DNA of 46,469 bases from Verrucomicrobiaceae bacterium (GTDB lineage Bacteria; Verrucomicrobiota; Verrucomicrobiia; Verrucomicrobiales; DEV007): assembly GCA_024229495.1 (NCBI GenBank), contig JAAESJ010000089.1, positions 1 through 46,469 on the forward strand. Direction: 5' to 3'. The notes beneath the pieces are model-generated. The model worked only from the letters and a program-made list of their open reading frames with translations. It did not search any database and was not told the DNA's origin. Below are positions 8,387 to 17,610 of the stretch, one piece after another. The stretch's first letter is position 1, and every line of letters begins with the position of its first letter. Made by a program: the position numbers and the translations under genes.

Positions 8387-9169
8387 TCAATTAAAATGAT
8401 CTGCCAGTCTTTGCGCGGCATCCTTACCTGTATCACCAAGGGCAGAACTGACGGCCTGCCGTTGGAGTTCGGATATTTCTCGGACGCCCTTCCTGCCCAA
8501 CTCAAGCATGGTGGACATCTCCTCACTGCTGAAAGTGGCTTCTTCACCGGAACCCTGTAACTCGACAAAATTCGTATCCTCAGTCATCACGATATTGAAA
8601 TCCACCCGCGCATCACGATCCTCAAGATAACATAAATCAAGTATCGCTTCATCCTCATAGACCCCACAACTCACTGCTGAAACATGGCTGGTCAGTGGAG
8701 AAGTTTTCAGTGTCCCGTCTGCAACCATACGATCGAAGGCAATCGCACAGGCAACTGAGGCACCGGTGATCGAGGCTGTGCGGGTCCCGCCATCAGCCTG
8801 CAGCACATCACAATCGATCCAGGCCGTGTTTGCCTGCAGCCGCTTCAAGTCCACCACTGCCCGCAAAGAGCGGCCTATGAGTCGCTGAATCTCCGAGCTG
8901 CGACCATCAAGCTTGCCACGGGAAATATCACGGGGCTTGCGCCCTCCACCTGTAGAATACGGCAACATCGCATACTCCGCAGTCAGCCAGCCACCGGGGA
9001 CGTTCTGCTCCTTCATCCAGCGCGGCACGCCGGGTTGGATCATGGCCGTGCAGATTACCCTGGTATTGCCAAAACTAACCAAAACAGAACCAGTGGCATG
9101 GGGGGCAATATCAGGCACAAAGGAAATAGGTCGCAGTTGATCAGCTTGCCGGCCTTCAGGTCGTTCCAT
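8387..9169 (-). CDS. rph: Ribonuclease PH
   Basis: RNase PH is a phosphorolytic 3'-5' exoribonuclease that trims tRNA precursors, using phosphate to release nucleoside diphosphates. The 260-aa length is slightly above the usual 240-250. Diagnostic blocks are present: an N-terminal RPEGRQADQLRPI, SVLVSFGNTRVICTA, GWLTAEYAMLPYSTGGR-like (here STGGGRKPRD), GRSSEIQRLIGRSLRA, and DCDVLQADGGTRTASITGA. It starts at an ATG (9169) without a Shine-Dalgarno sequence, is divergent from lpxK by 87 bp, and is first of the rph-cysQ-SDR group. Confidence 0.97.
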   Translation of the reverse strand: MERPEGRQADQLRPISFVPDIAPHATGSVLVSFGNTRVICTAMIQPGVPRWMKEQNVPGGWLTAEYAMLPYSTGGGRKPRDISRGKLDGRSSEIQRLIGRSLRAVVDLKRLQANTAWIDCDVLQADGGTRTASITGASVACAIAFDRMVADGTLKTSPLTSHVSAVSCGVYEDEAILDLCYLEDRDARVDFNIVMTEDTNFVELQGSGEEATFSSEEMSTMLELGRKGVREISELQRQAVSSALGDTGKDAAQRLADHFN

Positions 9170-9256
9170 GTAGACTGCTTAAGGGAAATAAGGCGCAGTG
9201 GCAAGCAGTAGAGACATCTGCTATGGGTAAAGCGTGGGTTCAACAGCCATCACCTA

Positions 9257-10450
9257 ATGAAAGAGAACCTAGAGGAGCTCGAACAATTTGCCATCGATGT
9301 CATCCTGAATCGACGCAAGGGCTTCCGTGCCAACATCCTGCGCTTATTCCTCTCTGCATTGTCAGTCATTTATCGTGGCGCAGTAGGAATCCGGCTGTGG
9401 CTCTATCGTAACCACATAAAACGTGAGCACAATCTTGGTTGCCTTGTCGTCAGCATAGGCAATCTCACCGTCGGCGGAACGGGAAAAACCCCGGTCGTGG
9501 AGAAATTCGCACGCGCGCTGACCGCGGGCGGCAGGAAAGTGGCCATCCTCAGCCGTGGATACAAGAGCATAAAGCCACCAATCAAGGAACGACTGCGCCA
9601 ACAAGTTACCCGCAATGACATTTTTTACGACCCTCCACGAGTAGTAACCGACGGGAAAAAAGTCCTTTTAGACTCGAAAACAGCAGGTGATGAGCCCTAC
9701 ATGCTCGCCACGAACCTCAAGGATGTGGCGATCGTGGTCGACAAGGATCGCGTCAAGGCAGGGCTTCATGCCATCAAGGAATTCAATGCGGATACCCTCC
9801 TACTGGATGACGGGCTCCAGTACCTGCGATTGCGACACCGTCTTGACATCGTCCTGATCGATAAGCATTCACCATTCGGTAACGAAAAGCTCCTGCCCCG
9901 AGGCACACTGCGTGAACCGGCAAAAAACCTGAAAAGGGCAAGCTACATATTCATCACCAAATGTGACGGAAGCTCAAACGAGAAGCTGATCTCCCGCATA
10001 CGCAAATATAACCGCACGGCGGAGATCATCGAATGTGCCCACCAGCCGAAGTATCTGGAAGAAAGCACAACTGGAAAGCAATTGCCGCTTGAACACCTGC
10101 AGGGAAAATATATCGGCACAATATCAGGAATCGCGGTTCCAGAGAGCTTTGAAGGGGGATTACGCAAACTGGGCGCCAACATCGAGCTGGTACGCAGATA
10201 CACCGATCACCATCGCTACACCAAGAAGGAACTCAGCGACTTCATAGACCATTGCATCTACCGGGACCTCGATATGATCGTCACGACCGAGAAAGATTTC
10301 GTGCGGTTCCCCGAGATCAAGTCACCTGACCTGCCAATCTATTTCCTGCGTGTGGAAATAGGCATACTCAGTAACGAGGAAACCTGGTCAGAATGTGTAA
10401 ACCGTATCTGTGCACCACGCCCCATTGTTTCGGCAAGAAGGTTCTTCTAG
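9257..10450 (+). CDS. lpxK: Tetraacyldisaccharide 4'-kinase
   Basis: LpxK phosphorylates the 4' position of the lipid A disaccharide at the inner membrane, the sixth step of the Raetz pathway. A hydrophobic/amphipathic segment (about 25-50) precedes [16 protein letters not shown], whose Walker A (GGTGKT, residues 73-78) is characteristic. The LSRGYKS block and the [16 protein letters not shown] block (a variant of the family's DDGFQHR) follow, and TTEKDFVR stands near the C terminus. At 397 aa it is longer than the roughly 330 aa of proteobacterial LpxK, with extra length at the N terminus and in the middle. The gene stands alone and divergent from rph. No Shine-Dalgarno precedes the ATG. Confidence 0.96.
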   Translation: MKENLEELEQFAIDVILNRRKGFRANILRLFLSALSVIYRGAVGIRLWLYRNHIKREHNLGCLVVSIGNLTVGGTGKTPVVEKFARALTAGGRKVAILSRGYKSIKPPIKERLRQQVTRNDIFYDPPRVVTDGKKVLLDSKTAGDEPYMLATNLKDVAIVVDKDRVKAGLHAIKEFNADTLLLDDGLQYLRLRHRLDIVLIDKHSPFGNEKLLPRGTLREPAKNLKRASYIFITKCDGSSNEKLISRIRKYNRTAEIIECAHQPKYLEESTTGKQLPLEHLQGKYIGTISGIAVPESFEGGLRKLGANIELVRRYTDHHRYTKKELSDFIDHCIYRDLDMIVTTEKDFVRFPEIKSPDLPIYFLRVEIGILSNEETWSECVNRICAPRPIVSARRFF

Positions 10451-10509
10451 CTCCGGGACTAATGCCGTACAAAAAGGAAAACGGCTTCATGCCAAACCAT
10501 GGATAGTCT

Positions 10510-10542
10510 GCCAACAAAAGGTTGGCTCAGGCGCTGGGAGCC
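10510..10542 (-). terminator. Hairpins downstream of tsf
   Basis: Two adjacent inverted repeats follow the tsf stop on the minus strand: GGCTC...GAGCC (10524-10542), then GCCAAC...GTTGGC (10510-10526), which overlap by 3 nt and so may be alternative. The second has a T-rich loop but no strong T-run after it. Probably the end of the rpsB-tsf operon, convergent with lpxK. Confidence 0.4.
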
Positions 10543-11418
10543 TTAATCCTCGCCAACCCCGAAACGAATAAAGCGGCGAACACTCAATTCATCGTCAAGG
10601 GACTTACCGCCTGAGGCAAGAAGGTCTCCCACGCTTTGGTCGGGATTCTTGATGAATCCCTGCTCCAGCAAACAAATATTGCTGTAAAATTTACCCAGCT
10701 TGCCCTCGATAATCTTCTCAAGGATCTCCGGCGGCTTACCACTGTCGGCAAGCTGCTTGCGGAATAAATCCTTCTCGGCCTCAACCAGGTCAGCAGAGAT
10801 CTCCTCGCGGGAAAGCCCGGCAGGAGCTGCAGCTGCGATGTGCAGCGTAAGGTCTTTCACCAGCTCGTGGAAAGTATCCTCGGCGGCTGTCTCCTCCTTG
10901 CCGCAACCTACTTCCAGCAGGACCCCCACCTTGCCGCCAAGGTGAATATAGGAAGCGACGGCACCGGAACCCTCAACATCAAAGCGCTCCATGCGACGAA
11001 ACTGGAGATTTTCACCCAGTTCAATCACCTTCGCCTTCACAAAGTCATCAAGGGTAGCGCCATCCTTGTCCGTTGCATTTGCCGCATCCAGGTCAGTGAC
11101 CCCCGAAGAGGCGACAGCCTCAGCTAGTTCATTGACAAACCCCTGGAAGTTCTCGTTCTTGGCAACGAAATCCGTCTCGCAATTCACCTCAACAATCACG
11201 CCTGACTTTGCAGCAGCATCGATGCGTGCATGGACAATTCCCTCCTTAGCCTCACGACCTGCCTTCTTGGCTGCCTTTATCGCCCCGCGTTCACGGAGAT
11301 GTTTAATGGCGGCATCAATGTCACCTTCAGTTTCCTTTAGAGCGTTCTTGCACTCCATCATGCCTGCGTTGGTCTTGTCGCGCAGTTCCTTTACTAGTGA
11401 AGCAGTAATCTCGGCCAT
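10543..11418 (-). CDS. tsf: Elongation factor Ts
   Basis: EF-Ts is the guanine-nucleotide exchange factor for EF-Tu. The N-terminal UBA-like domain (residues 1-55) carries KELRDKTNAGMMECKNAL, the hallmark sequence. The core follows with the TDFVAKNENF block that contacts EF-Tu, and the C-terminal part contains the dimerisation-type segment. Length (291 aa) is standard. It follows rpsB by 126 bp on the same strand, the widespread rpsB-tsf order, and is probably driven from the rpsB promoter. No Shine-Dalgarno precedes the ATG at 11418. Confidence 0.98.
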   Translation of the reverse strand: MAEITASLVKELRDKTNAGMMECKNALKETEGDIDAAIKHLRERGAIKAAKKAGREAKEGIVHARIDAAAKSGVIVEVNCETDFVAKNENFQGFVNELAEAVASSGVTDLDAANATDKDGATLDDFVKAKVIELGENLQFRRMERFDVEGSGAVASYIHLGGKVGVLLEVGCGKEETAAEDTFHELVKDLTLHIAAAAPAGLSREEISADLVEAEKDLFRKQLADSGKPPEILEKIIEGKLGKFYSNICLLEQGFIKNPDQSVGDLLASGGKSLDDELSVRRFIRFGVGED

Positions 11419-11544
11419 GGTATCAGCTTTTCTTGGATAAATAAATTAAGGGTATTCTTGCCTTCCTGACAGGGGGAAGAGTCCGCCATCAAAACGAACC
11501 ATTACACACCCTGTGGAGAACTTTGGCGACTGTTGCCTTGATCA

Positions 11545-12267
11545 TCAGGCAACCACTTTATCAGGTCGCTTTTTTTTGACTAACTTTCCTCCATCAGTAG
11601 CGGCAATGATGGGATCAATAAGATTCTGCAGGACAATGCGAATCGAACGAATGGCATCATCATTGGCCGGAATCGGGTAATCAATGAATGTCGGGTCGGC
11701 ATTGGAGTCGACCATGGCGATAATAGGGATCTTTAAACGGCGCGCCTCGTTAACAGCAATATGTTCGCGCGCAGAATCCACGATCACCAGGGCGTCGGGC
11801 AAACCTTCCATGGAACGAACCCCGCGCAGGTTGCGCAACAGCTTCTCTCGCTCACGGTTCAGTGCAGCAAGCTCACTCTTGCTCATCGCCTTCTTCTCGA
11901 TCGAGTTTTCCAGTCCCTCAAGATAGTTCAGGCGATCCATGCTCTTGCGGATGGTCTCAATGTTGGTGAGCATGCCTCCCAGCCAGCGGTGATTGACATA
12001 ATATTGATTACAGGCTTCAGCAGCCTGCCTTACTGCATCCTGCGCCTGTCGCTTGCAGCCGACAAAAAGGATCTTGCCGCCATCGAGGGCAAGCTTGCTG
12101 AGAAACTCGGATGCCTCCTCAAGCCGAAGGACGGTTTCTTCAACGTTGATAATGTGGACCCCGCTGCGCTTCTGGAGCAGGAAAGATTTCATCTTGGGGT
12201 TCCATTTGCGACTCTGGTGACCGAAGTGGACACCAGCCTCGACAAGTTCTTCAATCAGATCTGCCAT
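11545..12267 (-). CDS. rpsB: 30S ribosomal protein S2
   Basis: S2 is a late-assembling small-subunit protein that bridges head and body. The N terminus reads [23 protein letters not shown], the S2 signature. The second signature is in the [19 protein letters not shown] and [12 protein letters not shown] blocks. The coiled-coil insert lies around residues 95-145. Length (240 aa) is typical and the C terminus is short and basic ([10 protein letters not shown]). It is first in the rpsB-tsf unit, with a roughly 150-nt leader and a near-consensus promoter upstream. Confidence 0.98.
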   Translation of the reverse strand: MADLIEELVEAGVHFGHQSRKWNPKMKSFLLQKRSGVHIINVEETVLRLEEASEFLSKLALDGGKILFVGCKRQAQDAVRQAAEACNQYYVNHRWLGGMLTNIETIRKSMDRLNYLEGLENSIEKKAMSKSELAALNREREKLLRNLRGVRSMEGLPDALVIVDSAREHIAVNEARRLKIPIIAMVDSNADPTFIDYPIPANDDAIRSIRIVLQNLIDPIIAATDGGKLVKKKRPDKVVA

Positions 12268-12420
12268 TGGATATATGTATTGCTTACGGGGAATGCACGA
12301 TGGATTCAGGCCGTTTTAAAAGCCCGGTCCGGACGCTCGACCACTTATCAGCCGATCCACGCACCCGCAAAGGTTTATTATTGTTGTTGTTATGGGATGT
12401 CCCCCAAAAACAGAGGGGCG
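12268..12420 (-). promoter_or_regulatory. 5' leader of rpsB
   Basis: About 150 nt separate the predicted transcription start (near 12417) from the rpsB ATG. The leader opens with a CCCC...GGGG hairpin (12401-12418, U-rich loop) and is otherwise unassigned. In many bacteria S2 represses its own operon through the leader. Here that is an inference only; I could not match it to a known S2 leader motif. Confidence 0.4.
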
Positions 12421-12423
12421 TGA

Positions 12424-12451
12424 ATTATAATCGGTGATCCTTACTATTCAA
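12424..12451 (-). promoter_or_regulatory. Promoter for rpsB-tsf
   Basis: On the minus strand, -35 TTGAAT (12446-12451) and -10 TATAAT (12424-12429) are separated by 16 bp, a near-consensus housekeeping promoter. The predicted start is around 12417, giving a long structured leader. It is the best -35/-10 pair on this strand in the region and fits the expected high expression of S2. Confidence 0.75.
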
Positions 12452-12509
12452 GAGGAAACCGTTATGGAGTCTCGGGCAGCTTCTTTCTGTACGGGAGGAG
12501 CGAAATCCT

Positions 12510-12540
12510 TGCAAAAGCAAGCCTAGGAGAGGCTTTTGCA
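12510..12540 (-). terminator. Hairpin after glycosyltransferase gene
   Basis: TGCAAAAGC (12510-12518) and GCTTTTGCA (12532-12540) form a 9-bp stem whose 13-nt loop can pair further internally. It lies 27 bp beyond the glycosyltransferase stop and just upstream of the rpsB promoter. Only a weak T-rich stretch follows, so it is a probable but unproven terminator. Confidence 0.5.
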
Positions 12541-12567
12541 CCCGCTCATGAGCAAATTCCCGGGATT

Positions 12568-13752
12568 CTAATGACTGCGGCCAATCTCAAGCGCCTCATC
12601 ATAGCAGGCCTCAAGGATTCCAACAGCTCCGCTTGTGGCAAAGCGCTGCTCAATGACATCACTGGCACCCTGTGCGCATTTCCGGTAGAGGTCAGGGTCT
12701 GCCATTAGGTCAAGTGATGCCGCGGCAACCGCCCGGCAATCCCCCTCATTAACCAAAAATCCAGATTCACCCCCGGTAACTGCCTCCGGGATACCTCCAT
12801 GCCGCGTCGCCACCACCGGCAGGCCGGTGGACATTGCTTCCAGCATGGCATTGGGAACCCCCTCACGATTGCCGTCAGCCCCCATCTGGCTGGGATGAAG
12901 GAAAATGTGCGCATCACCCGCCAGCCGTGCCAATTGCGCCTGATCAACAAACCCATGAAAATGGACGGATTGATCGGCATCAAGTTCCCTGGCCAAGGCC
13001 TCAAGTTCAACACGCAAGGGACCATCTCCGGCAATATGGAACTCAGCGGATGGGTGTGTCTTCCTTACCTCAACGAAGGCACGCAATGACACTGGTAATC
13101 CTTTCTTCTCAACCAATCGACACACCTGCAAAAAGCGCCAGCAGCCATCCTCGGGAGGAATGACACGTTGTTTAAAAGGGAACGCCTCGGTGGGAATCCC
13201 AGTGGGGTTTAAGCGCAACTTATCCTGATGACAGCCGAGTTCCCGTAAACGCTTCACCAACGACTCGGAACGGGCTAACACCAATTCTGCCACCTCGAAA
13301 ACCTCTTTAAGTGCCTCCCTGTAGGCATGATTCTCCGTGTCCACCCCGGCATCAGCACCATGAAATGAGACAACAATCGGGCAGGAAAGCTTTCGCAAAA
13401 CAGGCAGCAACTGGGCAGCCACACTGCCAAAATAAACATGGAATACATCCGTGCCGTGCCACGCAATCGCATCGAGGATTTCACGTGTCTCCCCGGCAGA
13501 AAGGGGAATCATCCCCTTCTTGACCTGAGCGAACCACCACCTGCGCAATGCACGGGAAAGTGGGCGACGAACCATCCGGATACGTTCCTCCGGAAGAGGA
13601 AAAGAGGCCTCATTCTTCCTCTTGCGGACAATGACAGCGTTTCTATAACGTTTAACCCCGACAATCTGCCTGTAGACATGGCGCATGTCTGAGGGAAGAA
13701 AGGTGGGAAGGTAAGCCGTCACCACCGGTTGCTTGCGATCATTTTCCTGCAT
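12568..13752 (-). CDS. Glycosyltransferase family 4 protein
   Basis: A cytoplasmic GT-B glycosyltransferase of the GT4 group (394 aa from the preferred start) that would add a sugar from a nucleotide-sugar donor to a surface glycan. The N-terminal acceptor-side domain includes FHGADAGVDTENH. The C-terminal donor domain contains RFLQVCRLVEKKG, HIAGDGPLRVELE, and the E-x7-E region EGVPNAMLEAMSTGLPVVAT with GGIPEAV. The longest frame begins at a TTG (13797), but the ATG at 13752 (MQENDRKQPVV) directly precedes the first beta strand (VVTAYLPTF) and is a better start. The donor and acceptor cannot be named. It stands alone between rpsB and kdsD, and a role in LPS or exopolysaccharide is only suggested by nearby lpxK and kdsD. 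Confidence 0.9.
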   Translation of the reverse strand: MQENDRKQPVVTAYLPTFLPSDMRHVYRQIVGVKRYRNAVIVRKRKNEASFPLPEERIRMVRRPLSRALRRWWFAQVKKGMIPLSAGETREILDAIAWHGTDVFHVYFGSVAAQLLPVLRKLSCPIVVSFHGADAGVDTENHAYREALKEVFEVAELVLARSESLVKRLRELGCHQDKLRLNPTGIPTEAFPFKQRVIPPEDGCWRFLQVCRLVEKKGLPVSLRAFVEVRKTHPSAEFHIAGDGPLRVELEALARELDADQSVHFHGFVDQAQLARLAGDAHIFLHPSQMGADGNREGVPNAMLEAMSTGLPVVATRHGGIPEAVTGGESGFLVNEGDCRAVAAASLDLMADPDLYRKCAQGASDVIEQRFATSGAVGILEACYDEALEIGRSH

Positions 13753-13868
13753 TTGTCGCGATACCGGGAACAGGCCACAGGCAGGGCACAACTGCAAGGA
13801 TAGTTACAAGTGAGCTTCTGCTGGCATCCGTGATATTCTCGTCTATCGGTTGGGTCGGCGAATAAACC

Positions 13869-14840
13869 ATGAATTATCTATCCAAAGCCCGCCGTGTCAT
13901 CCAGGTAGAAATCGATGAGCTGGAGAACCTGGTGGCTCGCATCGGTGAAGAATTCTCGGATGCCATAGAAATACTTCGTGCCGCGGTCGCCGCTGATAAA
14001 AAAATCATCGTGGTCGGCATCGGCAAATCACATAACATCGGATACAAAATCGCCGCTACCCTCAACAGCACTGGCGCCACAGCTGTTGTCCTCAACAGCC
14101 AGAATGCCCTCCATGGGGACCTGGGAGTGGTATCTGATGGCGACGTGGTTCTCGCCCTGAGCTACAGTGGGCAAACAGCGGAACTGCTTGAGCTGCTGCC
14201 GGCGTTAAGACGATTCAAGGTTCAGGTCATCAGCATGACAGGTGAACCTGAATCATCACTCGCCAAAAACAGTGACCTGGTCCTCGACACCAGAGTCGAT
14301 CGTGAAGCCTGCCCGATGAACCTGGCGCCGACCTCAAGCAGCACGGTAATGCTTGTCCTGGGTGATGCGCTTGCCATGGTGCTGCTTGAGTCCCGTGGTT
14401 TCCAGCAGGAGGATTTTGCCAAGCTGCATCCCGGGGGATCACTCGGAAAGGCACTACTGACCAAAGTTTCCGACATTATGCGCAGTGGGGATTCCTGTGC
14501 CATTGTCCATCCCGACACCAGCCTGCGCCTGACACTTGAAAAAATGACTGCCGTTCGCAGTGGCGCCGCGATCGTGCAGTCGAATGAGGGACAACTCGCC
14601 GGCATCCTCACTCAGGGTGATTTCGTGCGCGCGATCCAGAAAGACACCGATATCCTTGACCATCCTGTCTCAGAGTTCATGACAACTGACCCTGTTGTCA
14701 TCCCCGAGGACAAGTTGGCCGCTGAAGTCATATCCGTGTTGAGCTCCCACCGGATTGATGACCTTGTGGTCATCAATCGGGACCAGCAACCGGTAGGCCT
14801 TGTTGACTCCCAGGACCTCAGCCGGTTGAAGCTCGTCTAG
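13869..14840 (+). CDS. kdsD: Arabinose-5-phosphate isomerase (KdsD/KpsF family)
   Basis: This SIS-domain sugar isomerase (323 aa) interconverts ribulose 5-phosphate and arabinose 5-phosphate, the first step of Kdo synthesis for LPS. The SIS domain (about 35-185) contains VVGIGKSHNIGYKIAATLNSTG, a LHGDLGVV segment, and SYSGQTAELLELLP. The family block LHPGGSLGKALL lies between the SIS domain and the paired CBS domains (about 205-320; VSDIMRSGD and VSEFMTTDP), which in this family may sense a nucleotide or sugar. The start ATG has no Shine-Dalgarno. With lpxK and the LpxL-WaaF fusion it shows a complete-type LPS in this organism. Naming kdsD rather than kpsF is by function, not context. Confidence 0.95.
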   Translation: MNYLSKARRVIQVEIDELENLVARIGEEFSDAIEILRAAVAADKKIIVVGIGKSHNIGYKIAATLNSTGATAVVLNSQNALHGDLGVVSDGDVVLALSYSGQTAELLELLPALRRFKVQVISMTGEPESSLAKNSDLVLDTRVDREACPMNLAPTSSSTVMLVLGDALAMVLLESRGFQQEDFAKLHPGGSLGKALLTKVSDIMRSGDSCAIVHPDTSLRLTLEKMTAVRSGAAIVQSNEGQLAGILTQGDFVRAIQKDTDILDHPVSEFMTTDPVVIPEDKLAAEVISVLSSHRIDDLVVINRDQQPVGLVDSQDLSRLKLV

Positions 14841-14982
14841 TCCTTATCCATCGGGGCTGAAATCATCCATCTGCCCCCGAACCCGCCCATCTTCTCATCA
14901 ATTCCAGATTTTCCCGTTGAAGCCGGACCCTGATCCCTTAATCTAAGAGCCCTAAAGAATTTAACCTATTCCATAAAAGCCA

Positions 14983-15543
14983 ATGGCAGTCGTCGCTACG
15001 CAAATCAAAAAAGGACAGTGTTTCCAGTATAACGGTGAAAAACTCATCGTTCTGGACATTGATCACCGCACACCGGGTAAAGGCAATGCCATCATTCTGG
15101 TAAACTGCCGCTCCCTGCAATCAGGAAAGACCAAGACCATCAGGTTTGCCTCATCGGACAAGGTGGACATCGTCAACGTCGACCGGCAAAAGCTGGAATA
15201 CAGCTATACTGATGGCACCGGGTATTTTTTCATGAACCCGGAGACCTATGACACCATCGAGCTCAACGGCACGATCCTCGAGGACGTGAAAGACCTGCTT
15301 ACCGAGAACCTGGCAATTGACGTGCTGTTTATCGAGGGCAGGGCAATGACCGTCGACCCGCCGCCACAGGTTGAGCTTGAAGTCAAGGAGTCCTCGGAAG
15401 GCATCAAGGGCGACACGGCCAACAACCCGCAGAAACCCGCCATCCTCGAGACCGGCCTTGAGGTGCAGGTCCCGCTTTTTGTAAAGCCCGGCGACCGGCT
15501 GAAAATCGACACGCGCACGAAGAAATACGTCAGCCGCGCCTAG
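14983..15543 (+). CDS. efp: Elongation factor P
   Basis: EF-P relieves ribosome stalling at polyproline stretches. The protein (186 aa) has the three beta-barrel domains: an N-terminal KOW-like domain with the tip loop RTPGKGNA, in which K33 is the position modified in many bacteria; an OB domain in the middle; and a C-terminal OB domain with the ETGLEVQVPLFVKPGDRLKIDTRTKKYVSR-type ending. The lysine rather than arginine at the tip suggests the EpmA/B-type or 5-aminopentanol-type modification, or none, rather than rhamnosylation. No epmA is visible. A target exists in this window: the proline-rich SecG tail. Start codon as in the family, with no Shine-Dalgarno. Confidence 0.96.
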   Translation: MAVVATQIKKGQCFQYNGEKLIVLDIDHRTPGKGNAIILVNCRSLQSGKTKTIRFASSDKVDIVNVDRQKLEYSYTDGTGYFFMNPETYDTIELNGTILEDVKDLLTENLAIDVLFIEGRAMTVDPPPQVELEVKESSEGIKGDTANNPQKPAILETGLEVQVPLFVKPGDRLKIDTRTKKYVSRA

Positions 15544-15565
15544 CGCGCCCGATTACAGAACACGC

Positions 15566-16366
15566 ATGCCAAAGAAGAAGGCCCGCAACCCTTCACGTCT
15601 GCGAACCACCACCTCGCTGCCGCATTCACGGGCCTCCGCCCATGAGCCACGCACCATTTCGCTGATCTGGCTCAAGGCCGGAATTGCCATCCTCCTGTTG
15701 CCCCTTTGTGTGGTGGCAACGCAGACCTTTCTCGGAGCATTCAGTGAAACCTCGGCCAGCACCCTGGTCATCGGCTCGGCACCCCTGTGGTTCTTTTTCG
15801 TCGGAGCAGTCCTCTGGATGATCGCATTCTTCGGTTTGCCCAGGCCTCTCTACCTCTATGTGCTGGGGCACGAGCTTACCCATGCTTTTTTTGTGCTGCT
15901 CTGTGGCGGGAAAATCACCGAATTCCGCGTGCGCACCGAGGGCGGGCACATCGTCACCAATAAAAACAACATCCTGATTTCCCTCTCGCCCTACTTCGTG
16001 CCGTTTTACTCGGTGCTCACGGTGGCCGCCTTCGGCCTCATCGGACTGGCAACGGACCTCTCCGAGTATTATCCGCAAAGCCTCTTCTGGGGACACGTGG
16101 GTTTCAGCTGGTCATGGGTATTCTACATGACTGTGGGAGCCACCTGGTGTTTCCACCTCACCTTCACCGGCTGGATGATCCTCAAGAACCAACCGGACCT
16201 GAAACAGAACGGCACCTTTTTCTCGCTGGTATTCATCTACCTGGTGAACCTGTTTGTTCTCAGCGGATTTTTGATCATTGTCGCCAGTGAAGTCAGTTTT
16301 TACGGATTCTGCCACTCCCTGATGGAGAATGCCTCCGCGCTGCTCAAGTCCCTGCTCTCCATCTAG
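15566..16366 (+). CDS. M50-like membrane metalloprotease
   Basis: A polytopic membrane protein (266 aa) with the zinc-protease motif H102-E-L-T-H106 inside a hydrophobic segment (YVLGHELTHAFFVLLCGG), as in site-2-protease/M50-related families. About five membrane segments are visible (roughly 35-55, 70-90, 95-113, 145-165, 220-250). The second half of the M50 active site, usually an NxxPxxxxDG-type motif, is not evident, so proteolytic activity is unproven and it may belong to a divergent M50 subgroup. A basic N-terminal tail (MPKKKARNPSRLR) is cytoplasmic. It starts 22 bp after efp and may be cotranscribed with it, and the amidohydrolase gene follows about 100 bp downstream. Confidence 0.75.
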   Translation: MPKKKARNPSRLRTTTSLPHSRASAHEPRTISLIWLKAGIAILLLPLCVVATQTFLGAFSETSASTLVIGSAPLWFFFVGAVLWMIAFFGLPRPLYLYVLGHELTHAFFVLLCGGKITEFRVRTEGGHIVTNKNNILISLSPYFVPFYSVLTVAAFGLIGLATDLSEYYPQSLFWGHVGFSWSWVFYMTVGATWCFHLTFTGWMILKNQPDLKQNGTFFSLVFIYLVNLFVLSGFLIIVASEVSFYGFCHSLMENASALLKSLLSI

Positions 16367-16467
16367 ATGGGTTCTGCATACGCGCACCTCTTTCGCGGTG
16401 GAAAAACGGGTAATTGCTGAGGAGCACCCTGCCAAAGACATTGTAGTGTCCCTGACCCGGTGGCATC

Positions 16468-17559
16468 ATGGAGATGATGACTATTGTTTTCATCGTGCTT
16501 GGAGGAATCGCAGCCTTGCTGCTGCTGCGCATCATTTTCTTTAGTGGCCCGTTGCGAGCTCCCGTAACGCCTCCACCAACGGGCATTATCGACATGCACT
16601 GCCACACGGCGGGGATCGGCGCCGGCGAGAGCGGTGCCTGGGTTTCCGATGCAATGCACCACAGCTGGAAGTTCGGGCTCTATATGCGTTTTTTTAACTG
16701 CAGTGAGAAAGAGGTGCGCGCCAAGGGGGATAAGGTCATTATCGACATCATTGCACGCTCCATCCGCGAATCGATCCACGTCGAGGGTGCCGTGATCCTC
16801 GCCCTGGACGCGCCCTATTCCCCCGCAGGGGAAATGGAGCGGGACGCCGGCGAGATGTATGTGCCGAACCGCTTCGTCGGGGAAAGTATCAAGTCCTTCC
16901 CTGAGCTTTATTTCGGCGCCAGTGTCCACCCCTGCCGCCCGGATGCCATCGAAGAGCTGGAATGGTCACGGGACAACGGCGCGGTATTGGTCAAGTGGCT
17001 GCCCAATATCCAGCAGATCGACCCTTCCGATGAGCGTCATGTTCCCTTCTACAGGAAACTTGTCGAGCTGGACCTGCCACTGCTCAGCCACGTGGGAGAC
17101 GAGGAGTCGTTCTCAACTGCCAATGATGAACTCGGTGATCCGCAGCTGCTGCAGCTCCCGCTCAAACTCGGTGTCCGGGTGATTGCCGCGCATGTGGCCA
17201 GTGCAGGGAAGTCGCAGGGAGAAGACAACGTCGAGCGACTTCTGAAAATGATGCCTGAATATCCCAATCTTGTGGCTGATTTATCAACCCTCACACAGTT
17301 CAATCGCCGCAAGTATCTGCGCAAGGTTCTCAACGACGAGCGACTCGATGAGCGACTCATGTATGGCACGGATTACCCACTGACCAATACCCCCATGGTC
17401 ACCCCCTGGCAGTATTTCATGAACCTGAAATGGCGACAGCTCCGGCAACTGGCAGGGATCAAAAACTCATGGGATCGTGATGTGAAACTCAAGGCCGCCC
17501 TTGGGGTTCCCCGTGACGTGTTCACCTTCAGCCGGGATTACCTGAGGCTCCATCGATGA
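16468..17559 (+). CDS. Membrane-anchored amidohydrolase-2-like hydrolase
   Basis: A TIM-barrel metal-dependent hydrolase (363 aa) with an N-terminal membrane anchor (about 5-26). Active-site elements are visible in order: H44-x-H46 in IDMHCHTAG, a VKWLPN strand with K176 as a possible bridging lysine, H208 in LLSHVGDE, H242 in IAAHVASAG, and D302 in LMYGTDYPLTN. This matches the amidohydrolase 2 / metallo-hydrolase pattern, which includes decarboxylases and lactonases, so the substrate is open. Tandem ATGs occur (16468, 16474, 16477); the first keeps the full anchor. Position after the protease gene suggests a loosely linked group (efp, protease, hydrolase), with no shared pathway evident. 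Confidence 0.8.
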   Translation: MEMMTIVFIVLGGIAALLLLRIIFFSGPLRAPVTPPPTGIIDMHCHTAGIGAGESGAWVSDAMHHSWKFGLYMRFFNCSEKEVRAKGDKVIIDIIARSIRESIHVEGAVILALDAPYSPAGEMERDAGEMYVPNRFVGESIKSFPELYFGASVHPCRPDAIEELEWSRDNGAVLVKWLPNIQQIDPSDERHVPFYRKLVELDLPLLSHVGDEESFSTANDELGDPQLLQLPLKLGVRVIAAHVASAGKSQGEDNVERLLKMMPEYPNLVADLSTLTQFNRRKYLRKVLNDERLDERLMYGTDYPLTNTPMVTPWQYFMNLKWRQLRQLAGIKNSWDRDVKLKAALGVPRDVFTFSRDYLRLHR

Positions 17560-17610
17560 GCCGATCCTCGATGGCGGCGATGTATCCTACAGGGTGGGTG
17601 TGAAGGTCGA

